From: Cricetomys ansorgei
Lineage: Eukaryota; Chordata; Mammalia; Rodentia; Nesomyidae
Assembly: GCA_026225945.1 (NCBI GenBank)
Contig: JAMJFZ010000289.1
Span: 1,604,001 to 1,668,000 of the forward strand
Length of the DNA: 64,000 bases
Reading direction: 5' to 3'
In this document: piece by piece, positions 10,503 to 22,383 of the stretch
Numbering within the stretch: the first letter of the stretch is position 1
Layout of the letters: each line of letters opens with the position of its first letter
Position numbers and translations under genes: made by a program
Notes under the pieces: generated by a model
Database searches by the model: none
Told to the model about the DNA's origin: nothing
Seen by the model: the letters and a program-made list of their open reading frames with translations, nothing else

Positions 10503-12489
10503 CAAAGGCTGACTTTTGACCAGGTTCACTCACTTTATCTTGCTAAATGTTAACAACGATCAGTTTTGACCTAACTTTTAAGTTATATGAAAAAGCAGCT
10601 CCTTACGAACTCAGAACCCTTACCTGGGACTCTGCTGGTCACCGCTCCCTCCTGTCTAATGAAGTCCAGTGCCAAGCAGAGGTGAGGGACAGAGTCTTCT
10701 AGTCACACAGGGACATTAAAGTGCTAGAGAGAACCACAACTAAAATATTTGACCACTTGCTTTGGACAGTAGAGGTGTGCCTGACTCACCCGCTCCTTTC
10801 TCTCCTCTCTAGAGGTTTCTTGTCTATGTTTTCAAAAGCCAAGGACCTCAAACTGAAAATGAACCATTTCTAGTCAGTCCTTTCCACGTTTCCTCTAAAG
10901 AGCTGCTCTTGAAGTGGATGATTGCTTAGGGGGAACCAAAAAAATTGTAATATATAAGGAAGCATTCAAATTAATCCTGAGTATGCTTTTAAGTCCTTCA
11001 CTTCTAAGACCTCTTCCCCGAGGACTACTCAGACCTGCTTTCTAGTCACATTTCCTGCAGGTTTTGTACTCACAGGTCTGTGGTCCTCTGCAATATGACT
11101 ACTAAAAAACTTTGCTTGCCTTTGTTGCCTGGGAAGCCTTCCCACTCTTTTCCTGAGCTTGATCCTGCCCCAAGATTCATCTCCATTATCTCAACAACAT
11201 ATGCAACTGAACCTCAGGACGGAGCTGATGACGGTAAGGTTTTACCTGTGAAACGTGGTAGTGCTTCATGTTTAAAATTGGTATCCTCTGAACCCTGATC
11301 TCCCTTACCAGAGTAAAGCTCCAGACATGACATGGGACAATTCAACATGGCTATACTGGAACCTCCAGCAAAGTCAGGGAACTGGGGGCTGTTCGCAGTT
11401 TTTGAGGTATCCCTACCAATGTGAGCTGTGGACATGCTTCTTCGTGTGATGAGGCATACCCAATAGATGGAAAGGTATGTGCACATTAAGTTCATGTGCA
11501 CACACGCACACACACAATACATTCACATGTATACATATACATAGGTCATATACAGCATACTCACATACATATACACATACTTTTACACACACTTGCACCA
11601 CGCACACACTCATACACATGTACAGTAAGTGAAAAGACCTTTAGTAGTGAGGAGCCAGGGCTGAGAGAAATTATAAGGCCATTTGCCTTATAACTAGCAA
11701 GACAAATTCCTCCATAAATACCTAGTTCATAATACCCTATGTGGATCTCTGCTGCTTTCCTTAGCTCATCTCTTTGCTTTCTTAGCCATTTTTGAAGCTA
11801 CCTGGTGAACCAGCAGAAGATTGAAAATGGACACACCTGAAGGGGACCCTTTGTTGTCTCAGACAGGGCCCACTGCCCTCCACTCTGGTTCCTGTTTGAT
11901 GGCGAAGATAGAGTGGCTGGCGACATCTTTGTTGGTTCAGTGCGTATTAAAGCTTCTAGCAGCCTCAGGACAACAAGTAATTCGTCCAGTGCCGTTTAGG
12001 AAGAAAACTAGGGTTCTGTGCATGTGTCTTCACCATTCTTTTCTCCTGGCCTCTTCAGCGTAGGAGCACGTAGGTTGACAGTTTGCCTACTTGTCCCTTG
12101 AATCGCTGATAACAACATTAGGAGGCATGCGGTTGGCATCCAACCAATCGTGTCTAAAAGGCAATAGGAGGAAAGTCCAGGTAGTATGGAAAGAACCATT
12201 TGATGGCAGCCCGAGCTTTGCTTTATCTACCACCCTTTCCCTGCAACAAAAATAGCTTGTTGAGGGACAACACTGGACTGCGAGCCACGGATTCTCCATC
12301 TGGGTTATAATCCCTCTCTTTACTGGTAGGAGAAAGCCTGAACAAGCCCCTGTACTCGCTTAGTGTCTGTCCTCTACTGGCTGTGAAGATTAATTGGGAG
12401 AGTTGACAGCAGCTAAGATCAGTTTATTCCTTTTGCTTATACGCCTTAACTCAGTCCATCTTTATTGCACCCTATAGGTCTCAAGGATT
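10503..12489. other. Unique DNA with an imperfect (CA)n cluster
   Basis: The only structured part is 11,494-11,625, an interrupted mixture of cacaca, catata and catgta units rather than a clean array. Open frames that cross it give low-complexity translations (alternating His/Thr or Cys/Val) and are rejected as genes. The rest shows no recognised element. Confidence 0.55.
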
Positions 12490-12684
12490 AACGGACTCAG
12501 GTTGACTTTGACCTAGTAGAAGATAACCTTGAACTCCTGATCCTCCTGCTATCACCTCCCCAGAGCTGGGTTACAGCTGTGTTCCTTCCTTCACAGGTGG
12601 TTTGATTTAGTGCTGAAGATCAAACCAAGGGCTTCAGGCATGGTACTGATCACTCTGACAACTTGAGTTACATACCCAGCCCTA
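12490..12684 (-). mobile_element. B4/ID_B1-type composite SINE, antisense
   Basis: Two halves are visible. The left half resembles an antisense B1 ('ccttgaactcctgatcctcc', then 'gagctgggttacag'). The right half resembles an antisense ID ('tgctgaagatcaaaccaagg' and the closing 'gttacatacccagccct'). This B1-ID fusion is the defining layout of the B4/ID_B1 group. Divergence is substantial. Confidence 0.7.
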
Positions 12685-13661
12685 GCTCTGGGGTTGGTAC
12701 CCTGGTACCCATCATCACATGAGTAAAGAGAATGGGGCACAGAGAATAAAGTTACACACGATCATGATGCTACAAGTGAGAGAAGCAAGATCTGGAATTT
12801 GGAGCTTTGTCAATGCATTTTGCCTGATGATTCAAACCAAAACAGAGTTGGAGTCCAGGTACAGTCTCTGGACTAACTCCAGGGAAGTGCAGACCCCTCC
12901 AGGAAAGGGGTCTCCTTCAAACTTTGCTTCATCTGCATACTGCTGACTGCCCACCTTCCCCTCTAGCATCAAACTTCCCTTTATCGGTCTCAATAAACGA
13001 GATACTTTCAAAATGAAAGCTAGATCAGAATATGAACTGCTGTCTGTGCTGCCAAAGCTTAAATGACATTTACTTTAACATTGCTTTGTCCTGCTCTCAC
13101 ATGTCTGTGGCGGGTGGCCCTGGGGAGTCAGTCTTCCAAAAGCCTTTCTTCTCCCCCTTCCTTTCCAGTCGTGTTTGTTTGGAAACTTGCCTTAGCTCCA
13201 CTCTCTCCACCCTCACGACTTTCCTGCTTTTCCCTTACATTTCTGCAGGTTGAATTCTTAGTTCCCTATCTGGATTCTCTCAAATTGCGGCAAAAGGAAT
13301 CTTGTGCTCCTTCTCCCAGACAGCTAAGAAGAACTTGAGCTACCTTTTGCAACATCACTGTAAAGCGTGCCAGGTCTGAAGGCAGAGTGAGGGCAGGAAC
13401 TTCTGTGGCTTCTCAGATTTGTACTCAGAGCCGCATTGTTGAAGCTCTCTGCCTCTCAGTTTTCTCATTTGGGAAAGTGGAATGATCCACACACTGAGCC
13501 TTGTTTTGACAAATGGCAGACATCGGAATAGACTTCTAGCTTAGAGACCTTGAGTCTTTGAAAGTATAAATAAGCTAAGTCATTAAAGCTAAGTCATTAC
13601 AACAAGTGAATGTCTGAGATGAAGTTTCTTTATTATTATCAGCTATCAGCATCATTATTAT
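12685..13661. other. Unique DNA with a possible MIR remnant and a 14-bp tandem pair
   Basis: A weak MIR-like segment may lie at about 13,430-13,520 ('gcctctcagttttctcattt' then 'gggaaagtggaatgat'). At 13,572-13,599 the 14-mer aagctaagtcatta occurs twice in perfect tandem. No gene is supported. Confidence 0.45.
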
Positions 13662-13792
13662 TTTTAGTCAGATCTCATGAAGTCCAGACTGACTTTGAAC
13701 TTCCAATGTAGCCAGGGCTGACTTTGAACTGATCTTCCCACCTGTACCCCCAAATGCTGAAATCACAGTCATGCAGAATTCCTGGCTTGGCT
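13662..13792 (-). mobile_element. B1-lineage SINE (old, PB1/B1F-like), antisense
   Basis: The blocks 'atgtagccagggctgacttt', 'gaactgatcttcccacctgt' and 'caaatgctgaaatcacagtc' follow the antisense order of a B1 monomer. Decay is much greater than in the B1 copies at 34.7 or 56.5 kb, so this is an early member. Confidence 0.65.
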
Positions 13793-14884
13793 GCAGAATG
13801 GAAACCTCCATCTATTGACTACAGAATAGTGTCCTTTTACAGACTAGCAGTTGCCCCCTTTATGTGCGATGCTTGTAGAATCCAAATAAAACAATGTATG
13901 TAGCATACATCCAACTGTACTTTCTTTAGAAACATTAGTTGAGTTTCATTTGCCCCCCTTTCCCAGAGGCCCTGCAGTGATGGGATGGGAAAGCCAGGTT
14001 GGCAGGCAAGATAGGGCAGCTATTTCTGGCTGAGAGAGCAAGACTGCAGAAGAGGAGAGCTGCAGCAATTCTGTATCTCAAATCAAACTAGGCTGGCAGC
14101 TTTCAGCTCCGTCTATACATAGGCCTGCTGGCCTTGGTACTTAACGTCTTTATTTAGAATCGCATGTCCCTTTTTGAACCTTGTAACTTGAGAAAGAATG
14201 AAAACTGAAGGAAAATGAAAAAGATTAATGGATTAAAAGATTTAAAAAAAAAAAAAAGTTCTTGTAGGAATCGAGATCCCTTAGCTAGAGAAAAGATAGG
14301 AGAGGGAGACTTTTGACAGTGTCAGAGATTGCGCTGCTCACCGTGGTGGCATACTGTTCTCTAAAAGTGAAACTTGAACACACAAACATCCAGGTCCTTT
14401 CAAAATCTAAAATCTCATGTGTGTTGGGCAATGAAGCACAGAAGACTTTGGGTTGACCAGAACTTTCAGACCCACAAGCCTGCTATTAAAGTGGTGCTTT
14501 TGGATACTCTGGTAACCTCGTGGAACTCGGTGTAACTGGCTTGTCCAGCCAAGCGAGCAAAGGTTGCATGCCGCTGGGCTTCAGAGGGGAAGAGATGGAG
14601 GTGGGAGAGAAATAAGACAAAGTTGGGCAGCTGGGGGCAAAGCTGACCACACAGAAGGAGAGAGGGAACTCTGAGGCAGATGAAAGCTTACCAAATGGCC
14701 CTGACAGTTTCAGTTTCTCGGTGCTTCAGAACAATGGACTAAGTGCTGAGACAATGGTAGGAACCCCCAAACTGACAGCACACGAGCACGTTCTCGACAG
14801 CTGTATCAAGGATGGCTGCTGTAATGAAAACATCATGTAGGTGTATATTTTTGTATAGATTTAAATTTTTATGTACAGATATAA
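13793..14884. other. Unique-looking DNA
   Basis: Apart from a short A run near 14,246-14,258, nothing is recognised. Several short purine-rich patches (14,590-14,680) carry no repeat period. Confidence 0.5.
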
Positions 14885-15187
14885 TGATTCCTTAGTTTCT
14901 CCTAATGATTTGGGGGCCGCTAAGAATCCAAATCCACAACTGAGTTCCTTACAGAATGTGGTGTGCTATTTGATTATCATCTGTGCACTTCTTCCTATAT
15001 ACTTTAAATAATCTCTGCATTACTTCAAGTAGCTACTACAGTGTAAACATCATGTAAATAGTCGTTACTTTGTATTATTTAGAAATGATGGAAAGAAAAC
15101 GAATCTTTACCTGTTCAGAACAGACGCTCGTTAAGAACCCTTGATTTGTTGCTGGATGGATGTGTGGACACAGAAGGCCAACTGTAT
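14885..15187. mobile_element. Tigger-type (Tc1/mariner) non-autonomous DNA transposon relic
   Basis: Nearly the whole length of a mammal-wide Tigger-group short element can be followed. Blocks in order are 'aagaatccaaatccacaact', 'atctgtgcacttcttcctat', 'atactttaaataatctctgc', 'gtgtaaacatcatgtaaata', 'gtcgttactttgtattattt', 'acctgttcagaacagacgc', and the right end 'cagaaggccaactgtat' with the terminal CAACTGTAT expected of this group. The left terminal repeat is eroded. There is no transposase sequence; these copies are non-autonomous. I do not assign the subfamily name. Confidence 0.65.
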
Positions 15188-17221
15188 GAAGAGCTGTTCA
15201 ATTGCAGGGACGGCCTCTTTATTCCTCTTCGACGGTTCAAGGTAGCTTTCCTTGATCATTGAACAGCTCTCTATTCTTGGAGTACCACCATCTTCTGGGA
15301 CTCCATCATCAGTGAGATGGAGCCGGTAGAATGGAGGAGAGGATACACAGGATGCCAATGCTCTTCTTAAAAATGGGCCACATCATGTGGGCACTGTGAC
15401 GAGAAGGTCACAACTGTCTGTGAGGGAAGTTGGGAGGTATTCTGTCTCCTGAGGGAGAACAAAGGGAACAGTTTGACTAACAGCTAACCTAGCCAACACC
15501 AGGGCTCATAGGAAATTTGCCCTTGCTGTGATGCTAGTGCAATGTGCATGGAAATCCTGCAAACCCCTGTTAGTGTAGCACTGGGCTTCTCAGCGGATTT
15601 AGATTTCATAACTTCCTATCTGCTGCCCTTCTTCTCCCTGTCACTTTGTCTACATACCCTTAGATCAGGGTGAGTTTGCTCTGAGTAACCTCTGGGCCGG
15701 GCTGTGCAATCCAGACTGATGGATAGCCTTATGTGGCTCAAGACATAAGAGATGCTTTTGTGTTTGTAAATAATTAAGGGTTGGAGATTTTGGTTCAGGT
15801 AGAAGTGCCTACCACACAGACAGGATAGCATTGAGTTTGACCCCTGGAGCCTATGTAAAAGTGGAAGGATAGAACCGGCTCAATCTACTTTTCTTCTGAT
15901 GTTTGCAATTTGTCATGGGCCATGAGTACTTAAACTCATGTTGCACATTTAGCGTGCAGGCAAAAACAAAAACAAAAAAAAACAAAACAAAAAAACCCAA
16001 ACCCAAACCATAATTGAAAAAAGTTAAAGTAATAATTTTCTATGACATATAAATGATGACACGAAACGTGATTTTTCATAGCCGTTGTTGTTTGTTTTCA
16101 GTGTCCTGTGAGCACAGAGGCACAGTTTTGTTTCTGCAGTGTATGATTGCTTTTGCCTGCAACCAAGAATGAAGCCATTATAGCCTGCTCCATTTTGAGA
16201 AAGTCCTGAGTCATGATATGGGACAAAGGTATGAAAAATAAGCTACAAGTTTGCCTTGAACATGGAAAGGAAACAGGCCAGGCGAGGCAGGGCTGGCCCT
16301 CTGCCTCCTGACATCACTAATTACGGTGATGATCTGATTGACGACTGTGTACAAACCCGGGAAAGAGGTCAAGAAGTAGCAGAAACAAAGGCTCGTGGGG
16401 AGAGCTGATAGCTGCTCTGGAGTCGGTGAGTTGCAGTGTTTCATCTCTGCTCTGTGCTCTTTGAGATCTCGTGTTTACATATGTGTACCCCACTAGGCTG
16501 CATTGCTGTTTTCCTCATCCCTCCTACAGTATGTATGAGAGCACGTTTCACTCAATAGTACTCAGTGGGCTTGACTGATTGTTAATTGAATGAGTGGCAG
16601 GAACCTGGGCAGCCACTCACTTGTATAGTACTTTTATGAAACGTAGGAAATTGACTAATTGGGCACATGCATCCTGTAGGTACATGCCTTGATAAGGGAA
16701 AGGTGTCCACCATTCTTCTCCTCTTGCCCCTAGTCTGGTGCCTTTGAGCAGACAAGAACCTAGGCAGAAGGACACAGTGACCTTGAGTAAAGACTGCAGG
16801 AAGTTTTGTTGGTGAGACCTCGAAGGTGTATGACTTAGCAAGTGGTCGTTTTACCGGTCCGCACCAATGGCTAAGGCACTCGGGTAGCTGGTAACGTTAT
16901 TTTTGAGCTTGTTTGCAAAGGTTTTTCTGAAGAGAATTGCCATTGAATTTGTATACCATGTACAGATTTACTCTTACCAATGTATCCACTGGGGGCTTGA
17001 ACAGAACAAATGGCAGAGAAAGGAAAATGCTTTCCTGCACTTGAGATTGGGCATCCACATTTTCTTGTCTGAGAACACCAGAATGCCTGACTCTCAGACC
17101 TTTGTGTCCAGACTAGAATGGTACCACTGGCATTGCAAGGCCCGCAGCCTGCAGGTGGCAGACCTTGGACTTCTTAGCTTCCATAATTGCCCAAGCAGTG
17201 TCTTGTACTGAACCACTTCTA
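15188..17221. other. Unique DNA with an A/C-rich tract
   Basis: Positions 15,964-16,012 are a run of aaaac and aaaaaaac units. It could be the tail of a decayed SINE or L1, but no element body is visible upstream. Elsewhere nothing is recognised. Confidence 0.5.
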
Positions 17222-17223
17222 TA

Positions 17224-17257
<34 letters not shown>

Positions 17258-17290
17258 AGAGAGAGAGAGAGAGAGAGAGAACGAGAGAGA
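17222..17290. repeat. Compound (TG)n-(GA)n microsatellite
   Basis: A TG tract with tatg interruptions (17,222-17,256) passes into a GA tract (17,257-17,290) with one AC interruption. Open frames across it (Ser-Leu and His-Thr repeats) are artefacts of the repeat. Confidence 0.95.
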
Positions 17291-19699
17291 TCCATCTCCT
17301 CTCAGTTCTCTTTTTTTCTTAGAGAACTCTGACACATCACAATTCTTTTTTATACTCCCTATACATGATGACTGTCTGGTCTCCAACAGTTTCTCAGAGT
17401 AGCACAATGCAAAGTCATTGGAGGATTCCTTGCCTGCAGCATGTAACTCCCTCGATGCAAAGATGCTTCTTCAAATACTCAGATGCTGGTCAAGTGTTAG
17501 CTTACATGATGACCAGACTCTACTTCAGAGGGAAAGGTTATATTCTATAATACACTTCATGCCAAATATTGGAGTGATGTATAAAATCCTTTTGGATACA
17601 TGCCACAAAAAATAACCTCAAGTAGGGCTGAAGAAGTGTCAATAAATCTTCTATTTAACCTGACACTGCAATGTACTAATTTATTTCTTTATAAGCTTAA
17701 GTGCTCTTCAAAGCCAGACAGCATTAAAGCTTTAGTTTGAAATTTGTCCTGAGACAGACCTAAAGGATGACCAGAAACTTGCTCAGAGGGATTATTAGGA
17801 GAAGGTACCCTCAGTGTCTTTCATCCACACACTTAAGTAGGTTTCCAACAATAACTGACTATAAATAATTGGTACCCAGCTTTAATACTTTAATATTTAG
17901 ACACATTGTTGTCATTCAGGTTCATCTATTTGTGCATACCAGTACTCTCCCTGTTATTTCATCACTTGAGCATTAAAATAAAAAACAATTGAATACATCG
18001 AATGATCTCCCAATATAGTCTTCAGATGAGAACCGTGCATTAACGTTGTTAATTGTCTCTGTTGGGTGTTAGCTGTAGGAGTTGGGGCACGATTTTCTGA
18101 GCCTCTTTTCTTGTGGTGTGAAACGGTATTAACAGTGATACAAATGTCCATTCATTCCTGGTAGTACTCCAATAGCTCAGAAGTGAGATCATGCAAGGCT
18201 AACCAATGTTTTAGGACACCACAGAAACAAGAACTAATGGTAGTTTTCTTACCTACGCATGGTTTCTTCATCATGCTCAATTTGCTTCTTTCCTCTTCAT
18301 TCCAATGACTCTAACTTTCACAGGCTTGCTTCTTCAAATTCTTATAACAGTTGAGAAATCTATTCTACATCAACGTGCAAAATAAACAAAGCATTTGGGG
18401 AGGTAGAGGAATGACCCAAAAGTTACATACAGGAGAAAATATGAATTAAATATTTTACTGGAGAGTTCGATGGGAAAACGTATGCAGTTGAGTGTCATTA
18501 CTGGAGGTAAACTGAGGTCAGCTGAAGTGCACCGGATTGTAAACCTGTGGCCATCAGCCCTGTATTGGTGCTGCATCTACTCTTCTGTTCTAAGTTGCAA
18601 CAGAAGCATCCTTGTCTCCACTGCGTCTTCTCCCCCAGAACACTGGCATAGAACAGCGAACCCTCAGAGAGGAACTGAGAACACTGAAACATGACCATGT
18701 CTTAAGATGAAATGTTTGATGGTTTCCCTCTGATTTCAACAACAAAGCAGATCACAATTTATTGAAATATAAAATATATTGGAATTGTACTTCTCGACCT
18801 GCAATTGTAAGAACCAATGTTCATGGTGAATTAGAAACACTTTTATTACTTTGCTAAATGTCTCTAAATCCTTGCTTTATCATACTAGATTCTGTATCTA
18901 GTGCAGTATTTAATGGAGTTAGATTGGGGGAGGGGTTACTTAGACTTTTTCTGAAGTCAAAAGTAAACATGTTCAAACCATTGCCATCGGTGTGGGTTTT
19001 ATAGGTACCCAGTTATGATTCAGAATGTTATTTTTTTCCTTTCTAGATTTCTGATTTTTTTTCTCGAACAGGCAAAAGTATCTGTCTGATTCTTTTGGTA
19101 TGTCTATTGAAAGATCACGTAGTTTCTTTTCTCCTTTAGTCTTAGTGAACATTGCATCCATTGACTTTAGGAGCACTGTGCTCCTGAAACAGACTCCACT
19201 AGGGCACAATGTGCTTCTCTTCTTGTATGTCACAGGGCTAGGTAACCTAATATTAGTTAGGAAATTTTGTGCAGCGTCCAGAGATCTGTGATATTGTCTT
19301 CTTGCAATGTTTTAATTGGTCATTGATATCAGTTTAATATTATAGACAATAAAACAAGTTGGGAAGTATTCCAGATAACTATTTTCTGGTTCTTTTTTTA
19401 AGATGTAAATTACATGATGTAGTCATGACTTGGGGATTGCTTTGTAGGCTTTACAAAAATTACCAGTTTATTTCCTCCTATTCATGTCCTTTCATATGTA
19501 TTCACAGATATGAATGATCATCCGCCCTAGGTCCTCTGGTGTCAGTTTAGGAATACTATTGTGATTCTCAAGGAGGGTGGAGCTAATCTAGGTTGTCAAA
19601 TTTATTGTTGTAAATACCTTTTGCTGTGCATACAATGCCAGGAGGTAGCCATGAGTAAAGGAAGCCTAGCCCCTGAACTCATGGTTGGGCTTTATCTAC
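17291..19699. other. Unique-looking DNA
   Basis: No repeat or gene is recognised across 2.4 kb. Composition is ordinary and AT-rich, and all open frames are below 90 codons. Confidence 0.5.
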
Positions 19700-20060
19700 T
19701 ATGCTAACATGTGATAGAAATCAAGACTAATGAATTTGACAAATATTTGTTGTTCTCCTACCGTGCACTAAAGGTTTTGCTATGCCATGGAAATGAAAAC
19801 GATTAAGATGATATCTTGGGCTTCAAGGGCCCCATAGTCTAGTAAAGGAGATACGTTTACAGGTAATTGTTTTTTCACAGATCGAAAGTGATAAGAGCTA
19901 CCATATTGAATATCACAGCAGAGGAAGTGATTAATTACCCCTGGAAGTAGGGAGATCAGAGAAGGGTTTATAGACAGGGCAGTATTTACTTTTGGCCTAA
20001 GAAGAGATAAAAGAATTTCCCAGGTAGGAAGTAAAGTAAAGAAATATGAGCACACAAGAA
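19700..20060 (+). repeat. Possible ancient mammal-wide repeat
   Basis: The series 'gacaaatatttgttgttctc', 'caagggccccatagtctagt', 'aggagatacgtttacaggt' and 'gtgataagagctac' follows the order of a mammal-wide repeat that begins near 'caaatatttattgagc' and continues with a 'ctagtggggga' block. I cannot name the family with certainty. A second, weaker match lies at 53,660-53,840. Confidence 0.35.
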
Positions 20061-20171
20061 ACCAAGGTATGGAAAGGCAGGCTGTGGGCAAAGAGGAGGG
20101 GACCAACCCATGCTGCTGGAGGCATGTTCAGAAGAAGAGATGGGGATGTATGTGGGGTCAGAGTTTGAGAA

Positions 20172-20186
20172 ATCTATCTATCTATC

Positions 20187-20233
<47 letters not shown>

Positions 20234-20260
20234 AATCAATCATCTATCTATCTATCTATA
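20172..20260. repeat. (CTAT)n tetranucleotide microsatellite
   Basis: About twenty CTAT units with one CATC step and a short (CAAT)2-3 interruption near the right end. The overlapping frame translating as Ile-Tyr-Leu-Ser repeats is an artefact. Confidence 0.95.
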
Positions 20261-20319
20261 TTAAGTAGTTGGTAGTTGAAAGTGGAAATGTAGGAATGGA
20301 CACAATTGCCTCACAAAGA

Positions 20320-20565
20320 GATTTAGAATCAGAAGCACCAGAGTTACATGAGCAAGTTTGTTAATAATGCAGACTATTGAATACAAACTTAGCCAAAGTC
20401 TTTGGCAGCATGCAAATAAGCATAATATATACCTCTCCAGTGATTGTTTTTGGTGGTGCTGGGAATTGAACTTAGGGCTTCACATGTCCTAGGCAAGTGC
20501 CCAACTGCTGAGCTGTATTCCGAGCCCATCTTTGACTGAGGCTGGACTTACACTTTTCAACATCC
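20320..20565 (+). mobile_element. MER5-like hAT-Charlie relic, split by a SINE
   Basis: The left part has 'agaagcaccagagttacatg', 'caagtttgttaataatgcag' and 'tctccagtgattg', in the order of MER5-type short hAT elements. The right part resumes after the SINE with 'ggctggacttacacttttca', matching the antisense-looking tail near the right terminus. Terminal repeats are not clean, so this rests on block order. Confidence 0.4.
20451..20527 (-). mobile_element. ID/B4-type SINE fragment, antisense
   Basis: The text 'gtgctgggaattgaacttag', 'ggcaagtgcccaactgctga' and 'gctgtattccgagccc' is the reverse complement of an ID-type tRNA-related head. It is short and interrupts the MER5-like relic. Confidence 0.7.
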
Positions 20566-21889
20566 TGGATTTCTAACTGTTTTTCCATTTCAGCTGCTCC
20601 AGAACTTACTTCAGTTCAATTACTCCCATTTGTTTGTGTGTTTGCTTCCACGTTGGGCACCATATAAAATTTTACATCAGTGAAGAGTCTTCATAGGTAA
20701 GCATGGTTAGACTCTGTGAGATTGGAGTTTGGAGAAATAAGTATTGTGTAAACCATTCAGAAGCTGTTGCTGTGATCTCCAGGAAGAGAGGAAAGCAGGG
20801 ATGGGGTCACCCAGCATTCTAAGGCAGAGTCAGCAGCACTCATGGAAGGACTGTAGAGAATGGGGAAGCAGAGATGGCCTCTAAAAACTTACCCCCTCCC
20901 CCAAATTGCTTATTTTGGTCCATGGGACTTAATTGTGTATCTTCTCTACTTTTTGACTCTTGCCAACACAGCCATGATAGGGAAAGTCGCTCAATATAAA
21001 CTAGGGTTCCTGAGTTATGTCCAAGTTTAGTCACTGAAAGCCAGTTGCTCAGAGGTTAATCCCTAAATTGATGCTGTATCATGAGGCATCAGCGTCTTTC
21101 ACTAAGTGCAGAATGGATTTGTTTTCAAAATAAATGTCTTTGTAATCTAGAGAATGGGTAGGGTTAGCTGATTACGCAACCATAAGGTTGTAGTGCCAGA
21201 AATTCTTTTTTCTCTCCCTGAGACAGTGAGCCAAATTTACTTTTCTATTCTTAAGCAGAAAGAATTCACAATCAAAATAACAGCAAAAAAAGGAAGAAAA
21301 AAAATCCCCAGCTTTCAAAATACAATCTGCAAAACGTGCAGAAGAGACTTTTCCATAATATCAAAAACTTCTTGGCTTGCTTTGTTTATTTGCATTTTAT
21401 TTTTAAAACAAATTTTCCAGCGTGTTTAAGTTTGACTCCCATTGTGCTTGTTGTTTTGGCTTACTTGTTGCTGAGAGACTCTCTAGCAAGTGTCACTAGG
21501 GCATTACTACATAGAGCTACTCCAGAAACTGAGACGCTGCTTGAACTGGTGAAGACCTATAAATCTAGTGTATCAATTCTAACTTTTAAATAATGGAGCA
21601 ATTTCTTCAGCTCTAGGGAAATCAAGTCCCAAGGATAGTACCCCAAACATCTCACACCATTAAAACCTTTGTGACAGATTAAAAAAGAAATTAAAATTTG
21701 TTCATATATTCCCTTTAAATTACACCAAACAGTACCATTGATAAATAAACAAACAACTGTGACTTGGGGAGCGATGAGATTTCTTTTACTTTTTTTTTTT
21801 TCATATAAACAGCAATGTAGTAATAATTTAGGTCTCTGAATTGAACGTCAACCAAGAAGTTAAATAATATCATGCCCAGGAAAAACATG
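20566..21889. other. Unique-looking DNA
   Basis: No element is recognised. A-rich patches lie at about 21,278-21,305 and a T run at about 21,790-21,801. Confidence 0.5.
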
Positions 21890-21897
21890 GTTTAGAC

Positions 21898-22117
21898 AGG
21901 TTCTCAACCTGTGAGTTGTTAGCCCTTTGGGAGTGAAACGACCCTTTCACAGGGGACATCTAAGCCATCTGCATAGCAGGTATTTACATTATGATTCATA
22001 ACAGTAGCAAAATTATAGTTATGAAGTAGCAATGAAAATAATCTTATGCTTGGGAGTCACCAAAACATGAGGAACTGTATTAAAGGGCTGCAGCATTCAG
22101 AAGGTTGAGAACTACTG
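21898..22117 (+). mobile_element. URR1-type hAT-Charlie non-autonomous element
   Basis: The terminal inverted repeats are ggttctcaacc at the left and ggttgagaactactg at the right. Internal blocks include 'gtgaaacgaccctttcacag', 'tttacattatgattcataac', 'agtagcaaaattatagttat' and 'gaggaactgtattaaagg'. These match the rodent-restricted URR1 group. The element is flanked by a perfect 8-base duplication GTTTAGAC (21,890-21,897 and 22,118-22,125), the target-site length of hAT transposons. Two bases of the left terminus seem to be lost. No transposase is encoded. Confidence 0.9.
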
Positions 22118-22340
22118 GTTTAGACAAATTAGCTTGATCCCATGTTCATTTGTATAAGTATCTGTGTCAGGTTCAACTTCCTTCTAGAGATATGAGAAAT
22201 TGGAAAGATCTTTTAACTGAAATCATCTTTGGTTTCCTAATCTGGAAATTGCAGTTATCCCTTTCTTCTAACATCAAAGGTACTGTAAATTATATAAGGT
22301 ATAACATTATAACATAAATAAATAGCCTCTATAGTATTCA

Positions 22341-22343
<3 letters not shown>

Positions 22344-22379
<36 letters not shown>
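22344..22379. repeat. (GT)n microsatellite
   Basis: Eighteen uninterrupted GT units. The plus-strand frame starting here as a Cys-Val run is an artefact. Confidence 0.95.

Positions 22380-22383
<4 letters not shown>

Noticed and set aside
11413..11693. Cys/Val- and His/Thr-rich frames on both strands
   Set aside because: They are translations of an imperfect (CA)n tract.
15964..16012. A/C-rich tract as a SINE or retrocopy tail
   Set aside because: No element body or transcript-like sequence is visible on either side.
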